From Nocardioides currus (GTDB taxonomy: Bacteria; Actinomycetota; Actinomycetes; Propionibacteriales; Nocardioidaceae), in NCBI RefSeq assembly GCF_003057875.1, contig NZ_PYXZ01000011.1, positions 62,440 to 126,439 on the forward strand: a stretch of DNA of 64,000 nt, written 5' to 3'. Under the pieces are notes generated by a model. It was not told the DNA's origin. It saw only the letters and a program-made list of their open reading frames with translations, and ran no database searches. Below are positions 18,147 through 27,284 of the stretch, piece after piece. The translations under genes were made by a program, and so were the position numbers. Within the stretch, counting starts at the first letter, position 1. Every line of letters starts with the position of its first letter.

Positions 18147-18989
18147 ATGCCCGAGGGAGACAGCGTCTACCTGCTCGCCCGCCGACTGGACCGCCAGCTC
18201 CGCGGGCGGGTCGTCACCCGCTCCGACTTCCGGGTGCCGAGGCTCGCCACGCGCGACGTGTCCGGGCGCCGCGTGCTGGGCCACGGCACGCACGGCAAGC
18301 ACCTCCTCACGCGCTTCGAGGCGTACGGCGACGAGCCCCCGGCCACGTTGCACAGCCACCTCCGGATGGACGGGTCGTGGAGCGTCACGGGTGTCGGGAA
18401 GCGGCTCCCCGGGCGCATCCAGCCCGACGTCCGGCTCCTCCTCGCCCTCGACGACGGACGCACCGCGCACGGCATCAAGCTGCACGACCTCGAGCTGGTG
18501 GCGACCGCCGACGAGCACCGGCTCGTCGGGCACCTCGGGCCTGATCCGCTGCGGAGCGACTGGGACGCGGACGAGGCGGTTCGTCGGCTGGGTGGGGACC
18601 CGTCCCTCCCCCTCGTCACCGCACTGCTCGACCAGCGGCTGATGGCCGGGCTCGGCAACCTGTGGGCCAACGAGCTCGCGTTCCTCACCGGGGTCAGCCC
18701 GTGGACCCCGATCGGTGACGTCGACGTGCCGCGGCTCGTCGAGCGGGCCGCGACGATGCTGCACCACTCGGCCACGGTCCCGCAGGCCTATCAGGTGACG
18801 ACCGGCTTGTCGGCCCGCGGTGCCGACCACTGGGTCACCGGCCGGCAGCGGCAGGGTTGCCTGCGGTGCGGCGGTCCGATCAGCGTGGCCGCCGAGCGGC
18901 ATGGCGACCCCGCCAACCGCCGGACCTGGTGGTGCCCCCGGTGCCAGCCCGGCCCCGGGCCGGAGGCCCGCCGGCGCGCAACGTGCTGA
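18147..18989 (+). CDS. nei2: Endonuclease VIII-like DNA glycosylase (Nei2 type)
   Basis: Fpg/Nei family DNA glycosylase and AP lyase, 280 residues, removing oxidised bases. The N-terminus after Met removal is PEGDSV, where Pro is the catalytic Schiff-base nucleophile and Glu the acid. Conserved GKHLL and LHSHLRMDGSW follow; the helix-2-turn-helix is in DQRLMAGLGNLWANE, and the C-terminal zinc finger has cysteines in CLRCGG and CPRC. The PEGD start (rather than PELPE of Fpg) places it with mycobacterial Nei2. CAGGAT lies 6 nt before the ATG (leaderless). Upstream in-frame codons were rejected because the N-terminal Pro must follow Met. Confidence 0.94.
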   Translation: MPEGDSVYLLARRLDRQLRGRVVTRSDFRVPRLATRDVSGRRVLGHGTHGKHLLTRFEAYGDEPPATLHSHLRMDGSWSVTGVGKRLPGRIQPDVRLLLALDDGRTAHGIKLHDLELVATADEHRLVGHLGPDPLRSDWDADEAVRRLGGDPSLPLVTALLDQRLMAGLGNLWANELAFLTGVSPWTPIGDVDVPRLVERAATMLHHSATVPQAYQVTTGLSARGADHWVTGRQRQGCLRCGGPISVAAERHGDPANRRTWWCPRCQPGPGPEARRRATC

Positions 18990-18996
18990 CTGGCGA

Positions 18997-20781
18997 TCAG
19001 AGCACGCGTGGGTCGAGGTCGAGCGTCGTGCGGTCGCCGGACGCGAGCAGGTCGAGCATCGGGGCGACCTTCGGCAGCTCGCGCGTGAAGAAGTAGCGGG
19101 TCGCGGCGCGCTTGCCGTCGTGGAACGCGTCCGCGTGCCCCTCGGCCGCCAGCCACTGCTCCAGCCAGAGCCACGCGACGACCAGGTGGCCGGTCGCCTC
19201 GAGGTAGGTCGTGGCGTCGGCCAGCATGAGCTGCTGGTCACCGCTGCTCGCGACCACGCCGGTGACCTCGAGCAGCCGGTCGAGGACGGACGCCAGCTGG
19301 TCGGCGTACGAGCCTGCCTCCGTGCCCGTGGCCCGCGACGCCGCCGCGCGGATCCGCGCGGCGAGGGCGCCGAGCCCCGCTCCCCCGTCGAGGAGCACCT
19401 TGCGGCCGAGCAGGTCGAGGCCCTGGATGCCGTGCGTCCCCTCGTGGATCGGGTTCAGGCGGTTGTCGCGGTAGTGCTGCTCGACGTCGTGGTCGCGGGT
19501 GTAGCCGGCACCGCCGAGCACCTGGATCGCGAGGTCGTTGGCCGCCAGGCACCACTGCGAGGGCCAGCTCTTGGCGATCGGCGTCAGCACCCCCAGCAGG
19601 AGCTCGGCCTCCGCGACGGCGGCCGGGTCGTCGAGGGAGGCCGCGTCGTCGACCAGGCGCGAGCAGTACAGGACGAGGGCGAGCGCGCCCTCGACGTACG
19701 ACTTCTGCGCCAGCAGCATCCGGCGCACGTCGGGATGCTCGACCAGCGGCACCTGCGGGGCGTCGGGACCGACCCCCGTCGGGCGGCCCTGGAGCCGCTC
19801 GCGCGCGTAGGCCAGGGACTTGAGGTAGCCGGTGTAGCCGAGGGCGGTCGCGCCGAGGCCGACGCCGATGCGCGCCTCGTTCATCATGGTGAACATGGCC
19901 GGGAGGCCGCGGTTCTCGGTGCCGACGAGGTAGCCGACCGCGCCGGGACGACCACCGGGCGTGAACGCCCCGTCACCGAAGACCGGGGCGGTGTTGACGG
20001 TGCCCCGGAAGCCCATCTTGTGGTTGATGCCGGCCAGGGCGACGTCGTTGCGCTCCCCGACCGAGCCGTCGTCCTCGACGAGGACCTTCGGCACCAGGAA
20101 CAGCGAGATGCCCCTGGTGCCCGCGGGTGCGCCGGGGGTGCGGGCCAGCACGAGGTGGACGATGTTCTCGCTGAGCTCGTGGTCGCCGGCCGAGATCCAC
20201 ATCTTGCGGCCGAAGAGCCGGAACGTGCCGTCGTCCTGCGGCTCGGCGCGCGTGGTGATGTCAGCCAGGTTGGAGCCGGCGTGGGGTTCGGAGAGCGCCA
20301 TCGTGCCGAGGAAGCGCCCGCTCAGCATGGGCTCGAGGAAGCGCTCGACCAGCTCGGGCGCGGCGTGCACGGTGAGCAGGTTGGCGTTGGCCATGGTCAG
20401 CAGCGCGTAGCCGGACGTGCCGACGTTGGCGGCGTGGAACCACGCCATGCAGGCCCCGAACACCGAGCTCGGCAGCTGCATGCCTCCGAACTCCTCACCG
20501 AGCGGCGCGGCCATGAAGCCCGCGTCGGCGAAGGCGCGCACGGCCTCCTTCACCTCCGGCACGAGATGGACGGTGGTGCCGTCGAAGCGCGGCTCCTCGA
20601 GGTCGGCCTTGCGGTTGTGCGGCGCGAAGTGGTCGGTGGCGATCTGCTCGGCGAGCCGGAGCACGTCGTCCACGGTGTCGCGGGAGTGCTCGGCGAAGCG
20701 CGGACGCTCGAGCAGCGACTCGGTGTCGAGCCACTCGAAGAGCAGGAACTCCAGGTCGCGTCGGGACAGGATCACGCTCAT
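18997..20781 (-). CDS. Acyl-CoA dehydrogenase
   Basis: FAD-dependent acyl-CoA dehydrogenase of 594 residues, the long form found in actinobacteria with an N-terminal extension (MSVILSRRDLEFLLFEWLD) and a C-terminal extra domain. Signature segments are TMALSEPHAGSNLADITTRA, MWISAGDHELSENIVH, MGFRGTVNTAPVFGD and AIQVLGGAGYTRDHDVEQHYRD with the flavin-adjacent helices. The substrate is unknown; fatty acids of medium or long chain are likely. Its ATG overlaps the stop of the UvrA-like gene (ATGA), so the two unrelated proteins are co-translated. The stop is 7 nt from the convergent nei2 stop. Confidence 0.93.
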   Translation of the reverse strand: MSVILSRRDLEFLLFEWLDTESLLERPRFAEHSRDTVDDVLRLAEQIATDHFAPHNRKADLEEPRFDGTTVHLVPEVKEAVRAFADAGFMAAPLGEEFGGMQLPSSVFGACMAWFHAANVGTSGYALLTMANANLLTVHAAPELVERFLEPMLSGRFLGTMALSEPHAGSNLADITTRAEPQDDGTFRLFGRKMWISAGDHELSENIVHLVLARTPGAPAGTRGISLFLVPKVLVEDDGSVGERNDVALAGINHKMGFRGTVNTAPVFGDGAFTPGGRPGAVGYLVGTENRGLPAMFTMMNEARIGVGLGATALGYTGYLKSLAYARERLQGRPTGVGPDAPQVPLVEHPDVRRMLLAQKSYVEGALALVLYCSRLVDDAASLDDPAAVAEAELLLGVLTPIAKSWPSQWCLAANDLAIQVLGGAGYTRDHDVEQHYRDNRLNPIHEGTHGIQGLDLLGRKVLLDGGAGLGALAARIRAAASRATGTEAGSYADQLASVLDRLLEVTGVVASSGDQQLMLADATTYLEATGHLVVAWLWLEQWLAAEGHADAFHDGKRAATRYFFTRELPKVAPMLDLLASGDRTTLDLDPRVL

Positions 20782-23135
20782 CCGACGTACGCCGCGAGGT
20801 GCTCGCCGGTCAGGGTCCTCTTCTTCGCCGACACCAGGTCGGCCGGCGTGCCCTCGAAGACGACGGTGCCGCCGTCGTGCCCGGCGCCCGGACCGATGTC
20901 GATGATCCAGTCGGCGTGCGCCATCACGGCCTGGTGGTGCTCGATCACGATGACCGACTTGCCGGAGTCGACGAGCCGGTCGAGCAGGCCGAGCAGGTTG
21001 GCGACATCGGCGAGGTGCAGGCCGGTGGTGGGCTCGTCGAGGATGTAGACGTCGCCCTTCTCCCCCATCTGCGTGGCGAGCTTGAGCCGCTGCCGCTCAC
21101 CGCCCGACAGCGTGGTCAGCGGCTGGCCGAGCGAGAGGTAGCCGAGGCCGACGTCGACGAGCCGCTCGAGGATTTTCATCGCGGCGGGGATCTTCGCCTC
21201 GCCCTCGCTGAACAGCCCGAGGGCGTCGAGGACCGACATCTCGTGCACCTCGGCGATGTCCTTGCCGCCGAGGGTGAACTCGAGCACCTCGGCCTTGAAG
21301 CGGCGTCCCTCGCACTCCTCGCACGGCGACTCGACGGTGGCCATCGGGCCGAGCTCGGTGAAGATGACGCCCGCTCCGTTGCAGGTCGAGCAGGCGCCCT
21401 CGGAGTTGGAGCTGAAGAGCGCCGGCTTGACGCCGTTGGCCTTGGCGAAGGCCTTGCGGATCGGCTCGAGCAGTCCTGTGTACGTCGCCGGGTTGCTGCG
21501 CCGCGAGCCCTTGATCGCGCCCTGGTCGATGACGATGACGTCGTCGCGACCCGCGAGCGAGCCGTGGATCAGCGAGCTCTTGCCCGACCCGGCGACGCCG
21601 GTGACGACGGTGAGCAGGCCCAGCGGCACGTCGACGTCGACGTCCTTGAGGTTGTGCGTGCTCGCGCCGCGGACCTCCATCTGCCCGCTCGCCTCGCGCA
21701 CGGACTCCTTGAGGGACGCCCGGTCGTCGAGGTGCTTGCCGGTGATCGTGTCGCTCTTCCGCAGGCCAGCGACGTCGCCCTCGAAGCAGATCTCGCCGCC
21801 GCCCGCACCGGCTGCCGGGCCGATGTCGACGACGTGGTCGGCGATCGCGATCGTCTCGGGCTTGTGCTCGACGACGAGCACGGTGTTGCCCTTGTCGCGC
21901 AGCTGCAGGAGCAGGTTGTTCATCCGCTCGATGTCGTGCGGGTGGAGACCGATCGTGGGTTCGTCGAAGACGTACGTGACGTCGGTCAGCGACGACCCGA
22001 GGTGGCGGATCATCTTGGTGCGCTGCGCCTCGCCGCCGGACAGCGTGCCGGCGGGGCGGTCGAGGGAGAGGTAGCCGAGGCCGATCTCGGAGAACGAGTC
22101 GAGCAGGTGCTGGAGGCCCTTGAGCAGCGGCGCGACGGTCGGCTCGTCGAGGTTGCGCACCCAGTCGGCAAGGTCGCTGATCTGCATCTCGCACAGGTCG
22201 GCGATCGACTTGCCGTCGACCTTCGACTTCCGCGCTTCGGTCGTCAGGCGGGTGCCCTCGCAGTCGGGGCAGGTCTGGAACGTCACCGCCCGGTCGACGA
22301 AGCGCCGGATGTGCGGCTGCATCGCCTCGGGGTCCTTGGACAGGATCGACTTCTGGATCTGCGGGATCATCCCGGTGAAGGTGAGGTTGACGCCCTCGAC
22401 CTTCAGCTTGGTCGGCTCCGACCAGAGCATCGTCTCGAGCTGCTTCTTGGTGAAGGACTTGATCGGCTTGTCCATCGGCAGCCCCATGCCCTCGAACAGC
22501 CGGCCGTACCACCCGTCCATCGAGTAGCCCGGCACCGTCAGGGCGCCCCCGCTCAGCGACTTCTCCTCGTCGTAGAGCGCCGTGAGGTCGATGTCGTTGA
22601 CCTTGCCCATGCCCTCGCAGCGCGGGCACATGCCGCCGAGGTAGACCTCCTGCTTGGCGATCCGGCGCTCGGTGCGCCCGCCCTTCTCGGTCGTCATCAT
22701 CCCGCTCGCCTTCCGCGTCGGGACGTTGAACGAGTAGGCGGTCGGCGGGCCGACGTAGGGGTCGCCGAGGCGGCTGAACAGGATGCGCAGCATGGCGTTG
22801 GCGTCGGTGGCGGTGCCGACGGTGGAGCGAGGGTTGGCCCCCATCCGCTCCTGGTCGACGATGATCGCGGTGGTCAGGCCCTCGAGGTAGTCGACCTCCG
22901 GGCGGGACAGCGACGGCATGAAGCCCTGGAGGAACGCGCTGTAGGTCTCGTTGATCATCCGCTGCGACTCTGCGGCGATGGTGGCGAAGACCAGCGAGCT
23001 CTTGCCGGAGCCGGACACGCCGGTGAACACGGTGAGCCTGCGCTTGGGGATCTCGACGCTGACGTCCTTGAGGTTGTTCTCCCGGGCCCCCTGGACGCGG
23101 ATCAGGCCATGGCTGTCGGCAACGTGCGTGCTCAT
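20778..23135 (-). CDS. UvrA-like ABC ATPase without UvrB-binding domain
   Basis: A tandem ABC ATPase of the UvrA superfamily, 785 residues against about 950 for true UvrA. Two Walker A motifs, GVSGSGKSS (about residue 39) and GVAGSGKSS (about residue 518), two signatures LSGGEAQR and LSGGERQR, and Cys pairs CPRC/CPDC and CSTC/CEEC for zinc modules are all present; the shortfall is where the UvrB-binding and part of the insertion domains should be. Such short paralogues are annotated UvrA2-like or as drug-resistance ABC proteins; a role in damage or drug tolerance is possible but the main UvrA must be elsewhere. A GAGGGAG ribosome site precedes the ATG. Confidence 0.9.
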   Translation of the reverse strand: MSTHVADSHGLIRVQGARENNLKDVSVEIPKRRLTVFTGVSGSGKSSLVFATIAAESQRMINETYSAFLQGFMPSLSRPEVDYLEGLTTAIIVDQERMGANPRSTVGTATDANAMLRILFSRLGDPYVGPPTAYSFNVPTRKASGMMTTEKGGRTERRIAKQEVYLGGMCPRCEGMGKVNDIDLTALYDEEKSLSGGALTVPGYSMDGWYGRLFEGMGLPMDKPIKSFTKKQLETMLWSEPTKLKVEGVNLTFTGMIPQIQKSILSKDPEAMQPHIRRFVDRAVTFQTCPDCEGTRLTTEARKSKVDGKSIADLCEMQISDLADWVRNLDEPTVAPLLKGLQHLLDSFSEIGLGYLSLDRPAGTLSGGEAQRTKMIRHLGSSLTDVTYVFDEPTIGLHPHDIERMNNLLLQLRDKGNTVLVVEHKPETIAIADHVVDIGPAAGAGGGEICFEGDVAGLRKSDTITGKHLDDRASLKESVREASGQMEVRGASTHNLKDVDVDVPLGLLTVVTGVAGSGKSSLIHGSLAGRDDVIVIDQGAIKGSRRSNPATYTGLLEPIRKAFAKANGVKPALFSSNSEGACSTCNGAGVIFTELGPMATVESPCEECEGRRFKAEVLEFTLGGKDIAEVHEMSVLDALGLFSEGEAKIPAAMKILERLVDVGLGYLSLGQPLTTLSGGERQRLKLATQMGEKGDVYILDEPTTGLHLADVANLLGLLDRLVDSGKSVIVIEHHQAVMAHADWIIDIGPGAGHDGGTVVFEGTPADLVSAKKRTLTGEHLAAYVG

Positions 23136-23235
23136 CGTGCTCCCTCGGTGCGGTCGACGGTCGGGTGCGATCCTCTCGCGAGGACGACCGCGGGGCCAAC
23201 GAACCCGGCCGGTCGCGAGTTCCTAGACTGCCGCC

Positions 23236-23922
23236 GTGGCTGCGGATCCGGACGACGAGGGAGCGCGGGCGTCCTTCCGTCGCGGGGCCCGCCTCGCCGT
23301 ACCCTTCGCGATCGTCGGCTTCGTGCTTAGCCTGTCGTTCGGGGTCCTCGCCCGCCGGGCCGGGTTGAGCGCCGGCCAGACGATCGCAGCGGCCGCGATC
23401 ATGTTCGCCGGGTCGGCGCAGTTCGCGATGCTCTCGGTCGTGGCGGGCGGAGGTGGCGTCGCCGCCGCCATCAGCGCCGCCGGGCTGATGAACGCGCGCT
23501 TCCTCGCGATGGGCGTCGCCATCGCTCCGTCGCTCCCCGGCGGCCCGCTCCGGCGCGCCGCCCAGGGGCAGAGCGTCATCGACGCGTCGTGGGCCCTCGC
23601 CAACCGTGGGGACGGCACGTTCGACCGGTGGCTGCTGTTCGGCAACACCGCCCCGCAGTACCTCACCTGGACCCTCGGCACCGTCGTCGGCGCGGTCTTC
23701 GGCGACACCCTCGGGGACACTGACCGGCTCGGGCTGGACGCGATCTACCCGACGTTCTTCCTCGCCCTCCTGCTGGGCGAGCTCCGGGACCCCGCGTCGC
23801 GGTGGGCCGCCGTCGGCGGCGGGTTGCTCGCCCTCGCGCTGGTGCCCGTGGCGCCACCCGGCGTGCCGATCCTGGCGGCGAGCGCGGTCGCGCTGGTCGG
23901 TCTGGTCAGGAGGTCGGCATGA
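23236..23922 (+). CDS. azlC: AzlC family branched-chain amino acid exporter, large subunit
   Basis: Large subunit of an AzlCD (BrnFE-like) exporter of branched-chain amino acids or analogues, 228 residues with about seven hydrophobic segments. The N-terminal region GARLAVPFAIVGFVLSLSFG and AAAAIMFAGSAQFAMLSVVAGG carry the family pattern, and LMNARFLAMGVAIAPSL is the conserved N-x-R segment. GTG at 23236 lies 6 nt after TAGACT (23224-23229), so the message is leaderless. The stop overlaps the azlD start (ATGA), confirming the pair. The specific substrate cannot be told from sequence. Confidence 0.92.
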   Translation: MAADPDDEGARASFRRGARLAVPFAIVGFVLSLSFGVLARRAGLSAGQTIAAAAIMFAGSAQFAMLSVVAGGGGVAAAISAAGLMNARFLAMGVAIAPSLPGGPLRRAAQGQSVIDASWALANRGDGTFDRWLLFGNTAPQYLTWTLGTVVGAVFGDTLGDTDRLGLDAIYPTFFLALLLGELRDPASRWAAVGGGLLALALVPVAPPGVPILAASAVALVGLVRRSA

Positions 23923-24239
23923 CGTTGTCGTACGCCGAGGTGTGGCTGGTCATCGTCGGCTGCGCCGTCCTGACCGTGCTGATCAAGGCCTGCGGTCCGG
24001 TGCTCCTCGGTGGCCGCACCCTGCCTGCCACCTTCACGCGGGTCGTGACGCTGATGGCCCCGACCCTGCTGTGCGCCCTGGTCGTCACGTCGGTGCTCGC
24101 CGAGGGTGGCTCGTGGTCGGTCGGCGCGCAGACCGGGGGCGTCGCCGTCGCCGGTGTGATGCTGTGGCGCCGGCTGCCGCTCGTACTGTGCGTCCTCGTC
24201 GCCGTGCTCGTCACCGCGGGCATCCGCGCCGTCGCGTGA
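23919..24239 (+). CDS. azlD: AzlD family exporter small subunit
   Basis: Partner subunit of the AzlCD exporter, 106 residues with four hydrophobic helices (WLVIVGCAVLTVLI, VVTLMAPTLLCALVVTSVLA, and two C-terminal segments). The ATG at 23919 overlaps the azlC stop by 4 nt, and an AGGAGG-like purine stretch lies just upstream within azlC. Small size, topology and coupling to azlC support the call. It ends one base before the convergent flavin-oxidoreductase stop, leaving no room for a separate terminator. Confidence 0.9.
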   Translation: MTLSYAEVWLVIVGCAVLTVLIKACGPVLLGGRTLPATFTRVVTLMAPTLLCALVVTSVLAEGGSWSVGAQTGGVAVAGVMLWRRLPLVLCVLVAVLVTAGIRAVA

Positions 24240-24240
24240 G

Positions 24241-25257
24241 TCAGCGCCAGCCGAGCTCGGGAGCAACCAGGGTCAGGACGTTCTCGACCAGCTTCGCGTT
24301 GTAGTCGACGCCGAGCTGGTTGGGCACCGTCAGCAGCAGCGTGTCGGCGGCCGCGACCGCCTCGTCGCCGGCCAGCTGCTCGACGAGGACGTCCGGCTCG
24401 GCGGCGTACGTCTTGCCGAACCGGGCCCTGCCGCCCTCGAGGATGCCGACCTGGTCGGTGCTGCGCCGCTCGGCGCCGAAGTAGGCGTGGTCGGTCTCGG
24501 AGACGAGCGGCATGATGCTGCGACTCACCGAGACGCGCGGCTCCCGCAGGTGGCCGGCCTCCTTCCACGCGGCGCGGTAGCGCTCGATCTGCTCGGCCTG
24601 GAGCTGGTGGAACGGCACGCCGGTGTCCTCGGTCAGCAGCGTCGAGCTCATCAGGTTCATCCCCTGCTCGGCGGTCCACTCGGCGGTCGCACGGGTCGCC
24701 GCGCCCCACCAGATGCGGTCGCGCAGGCCCTCGGAGTGCGGCTCGAGGCGCAGCAGCCCGGGCGGGTTGGGGAACATCGGGCGCGGGTTGGGCTCGGCGA
24801 ACCCCTCCCCCTCCAGCATCCGGAGCAGCACGGCGGTGTGCTGGCGCGCCATCGCGGCGTGGTCGCCGTCCTCGGGCTCGTGGCCGAAGTAGCGGTAGCC
24901 CTCGATCACCTGCTCCGGTGATCCTCGGCTGATCCCGAGCTGCAGGCGTCCTCCGGAGATCAGGTCGGCGGCGCCCGCGTCCTCCGCCATGTAGAGGGGG
25001 TTCTCGTAGCGCATGTCGATCACACCGGTGCCGATCTCGATCCGGCTGGTGCGCGCCCCGACGGCGGCCAGCAGCGGGAACGGAGAAGCGAGCTGACGGG
25101 CGAAGTGGTGCACGCGGTAGTAGGCGCCGTCCGCACCGAGCTCCTCGGCCGCGACCGCGAGGTCGATGGCCTGGTGCAGCGCGTCGGCCGCCGTCCGCGT
25201 CTGGGAGTGCGGCGACGGGGTCCAGTGCCCGAAGGACAGGAAGCCGATCTTCTTCAT
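24241..25257 (-). CDS. LLM-class flavin-dependent oxidoreductase
   Basis: Luciferase-like monooxygenase family TIM-barrel protein, 338 residues. Seen: KKIGFLSFGHW at the first strand, AEELGADGAYYRVHHFARQ, LLAAVGARTSRIEIGTGVIDMRYENPLYMAEDAGAADLISGGRLQLGISRGSP in pieces matching the group-1 family, and a C-terminal DTLLLTVPNQLGVDYNAKLVENV. Enzymes of this group use reduced FMN or F420; which one cannot be read here. GAAAGTGG precedes the ATG, so translation is leadered. The promoter would lie in the 80 bp shared with the divergent benE-like gene. Confidence 0.9.
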   Translation of the reverse strand: MKKIGFLSFGHWTPSPHSQTRTAADALHQAIDLAVAAEELGADGAYYRVHHFARQLASPFPLLAAVGARTSRIEIGTGVIDMRYENPLYMAEDAGAADLISGGRLQLGISRGSPEQVIEGYRYFGHEPEDGDHAAMARQHTAVLLRMLEGEGFAEPNPRPMFPNPPGLLRLEPHSEGLRDRIWWGAATRATAEWTAEQGMNLMSSTLLTEDTGVPFHQLQAEQIERYRAAWKEAGHLREPRVSVSRSIMPLVSETDHAYFGAERRSTDQVGILEGGRARFGKTYAAEPDVLVEQLAGDEAVAAADTLLLTVPNQLGVDYNAKLVENVLTLVAPELGWR

Positions 25258-25337
25258 GCCACTTTCAACAACCTCGGACGCGTGCGCTATTCCGGGACGC
25301 CGCCGGCGCGACGTCGGGAGTCACCTAACCTCCAGCC

Positions 25338-26507
25338 ATGAGCGCGGCGCCCCGGGACAGCAGCACCTCCCACGCCGTCGCCGCCGGAGTCGTCACGGCC
25401 CTGGTCGGCTTCACGTCGTCGTTCGCCGTCGTCCTGACCGGGCTCCGGGCCGTGGGCGCCGACCAGGCGCAGGCCGCGTCGGGCCTGGCGGTCGTCAGCG
25501 TGACGATGGGCCTCGGCTGCATCGTGCTCTCGCTGGTGCACCGCACGCCGGTCACCGTCGCGTGGTCGACGCCCGGCGCCGCGCTGCTCGCCGGTGCCGC
25601 GGTCCCGGCGGCCGGCTGGGCGGGCGCCGTCGGCGCGTTCGTGGTGGCCGGTCTCCTCTACCTCCTCACGGCCGCGGTCAAGCCGCTCGGTGAGTGGGTG
25701 GCGCGCATCCCGAAGGCGATCGCCAGCGCGATGCTCGCCGGAGTCCTGCTGACCCTGTGCGTCGAACCGTTCCGCGCGCTCGCGTCCGACCCGCGCGCCA
25801 TCGCTCCGGTGCTCGTCACCTGGCTGGTGCTCCTGCGGCTGGCGCGACGCTGGGCGGTGCCCGGCGCGCTGCTGGTGGCCGGAGTGGTCATCGCCGTCGC
25901 CGGGGAGCCGCTCGGTGACGGGTCGCTGCTCCCGGCCCTGACCTGGACGATGCCGGACTTCGACTGGCGCACGACGATCGCGCTCGGCCTGTCCCTCTAC
26001 CTCGTGACCATGACCGGCCAGAACATCCCGGGCGTCGCGGTGCTCGAGTCGTTCGGCTACCGCGCCCCCCTGCGCTCCGCGCTCACGTGGGCGGGCGCGA
26101 GCACGGTGCTGACCGGGCCCGCGGGCGGCTTCAGCATCAACCTCGCCGCCATCTCCGCCGCCCTGGCGGCCGGCCCGGAGGCGGGCGACGATCGCGACCG
26201 TCGCTGGGTCGCGGGCGTGACCTGTGGCGTCGTCTACGTCCTGCTCGCCCCGCTGTCGGTGCTCGTCACCACCATCAGCGCGGCGGCGCCCGACGGGATC
26301 ATCGCCTCGGTCGCCGGTGTCGCGCTGATCGGCACCTTCGCGTCCTCCGCGTCGGCCGCGCTCTCGGACACCGACCACCGGGAGGCGGGCGCGATCACCT
26401 TCCTGGTCGCGGCGTCCGGGCTGTCGTTCGCCGGGATCAGCCCGGCCTTCTGGGCACTCGTCGCGGGCGGGGTGGTGCTCATCACCCTGCGGCTGCGCGT
26501 CCGCTGA
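25338..26507 (+). CDS. BenE-type benzoate/H+ symporter family protein
   Basis: A 389-residue membrane protein with about eleven or twelve hydrophobic segments, matching the BenE benzoate transporter family: VAAGVVTALVGFTSSFAVVLTGLRAVGA at the N-terminus, VTVAWSTPGAALLA (the conserved W-S-T-P-G motif), IPKAIASAMLAGVLL and MTGQNIPGVAVL. No aromatic catabolic genes are nearby, so benzoate specificity is uncertain. TAACCT lies 6 nt before the ATG (leaderless). The next gene starts 17 nt downstream and carries its own -10-like box. Confidence 0.9.
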   Translation: MSAAPRDSSTSHAVAAGVVTALVGFTSSFAVVLTGLRAVGADQAQAASGLAVVSVTMGLGCIVLSLVHRTPVTVAWSTPGAALLAGAAVPAAGWAGAVGAFVVAGLLYLLTAAVKPLGEWVARIPKAIASAMLAGVLLTLCVEPFRALASDPRAIAPVLVTWLVLLRLARRWAVPGALLVAGVVIAVAGEPLGDGSLLPALTWTMPDFDWRTTIALGLSLYLVTMTGQNIPGVAVLESFGYRAPLRSALTWAGASTVLTGPAGGFSINLAAISAALAAGPEAGDDRDRRWVAGVTCGVVYVLLAPLSVLVTTISAAAPDGIIASVAGVALIGTFASSASAALSDTDHREAGAITFLVAASGLSFAGISPAFWALVAGGVVLITLRLRVR

Positions 26508-26523
26508 CTGCTTGGATGGGGAC

Positions 26524-27174
26524 ATGAGCGACGAGAGCAGGCTGGAGACCGCCGAGGAGTTCCACGCGAGGGTGGCCGCGGCCACCGACGCCGAGGGGCG
26601 ACTGCCCGTCGCGTTCGAGGAGATGCCGGGCTGGGACATCTTCCCGTTCGAGCTCGACGGACTACGGATCAAGCCACTCCAACCCCTGGCCGACGCGGAG
26701 CCCGCCCGTCGCGGCGAGGACCCCGCCGACTGCTGGTGCCACCAGGAGGAGGTGCCGGCCCGGATCGCCGACAACGTGCTGTGGAGCAACGAGCGCTGGC
26801 TCGTGACCCTCGACCACCAGATGCGGCTGCCCATGTCGTGCAACCTGATGCCGCGCGAGCACTGCGACCTCGGCGCCGTTCCGTCGCACCTCAGCGGCGA
26901 GATGGGGGCGCTCATCGTGGCGCTGTCGGCGGCGATCGAGTCGCTGCCCAGCGTGGGCCGCTCGCAGCTCGCGAAGTACGGCGACGGCGGCGCCCACCTC
27001 CACCTCTTCTTCTTCGGCCGGCCCGACCGGATGCTCCAGCTCCGCGGCTCGACGATGCTGGACTGGGAGGAGAACCTCCCCGCGGTGCCCCTCGAGGTGC
27101 TGAGGGCCAACGCGGCGTACGTCGCGGAGCAGCTGGTCGACGCCGTCGGCGGCGACGGTCCGGTGTGGGCGTAG
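26524..27174 (+). CDS. HIT-like / GalT-fold protein of unknown function
   Basis: A 216-residue soluble protein. The segment SQLAKYGDGGAHLHLFFFGRP (about residues 149-169) contains an H-L-H core resembling the HIT H-x-H active site of nucleotide hydrolases and transferases. WLVTLDHQMRLPMSCNLMPREH and LSGEMGALIVALSAAIESL also fit a HIT-like sheet and helix. The third HIT histidine is not evident, so catalysis is uncertain. The ATG at 26524 was selected over one at 26512 because TTGGAT is 6 nt upstream and the sequence MSDESRLETAEE is a natural N-terminus. Confidence 0.7.
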   Translation: MSDESRLETAEEFHARVAAATDAEGRLPVAFEEMPGWDIFPFELDGLRIKPLQPLADAEPARRGEDPADCWCHQEEVPARIADNVLWSNERWLVTLDHQMRLPMSCNLMPREHCDLGAVPSHLSGEMGALIVALSAAIESLPSVGRSQLAKYGDGGAHLHLFFFGRPDRMLQLRGSTMLDWEENLPAVPLEVLRANAAYVAEQLVDAVGGDGPVWA

Positions 27175-27284
27175 GCCGATCATCGCGGGTCCACTAGTCA
27201 TCTCGGGTGGTCCTGATGGCTCGATGACCCCGTTCACCGCGCGTTCACCCGCGCCGGCCGTCGCTGCGTGTCACCGTCGAGGGC

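Noticed and set aside
23136..23235. SOS box upstream of the UvrA-like gene
   Set aside because: GAAC and GTTC half-sites occur near 23200-23220 but are about 12 bp apart rather than 4, which does not fit LexA.
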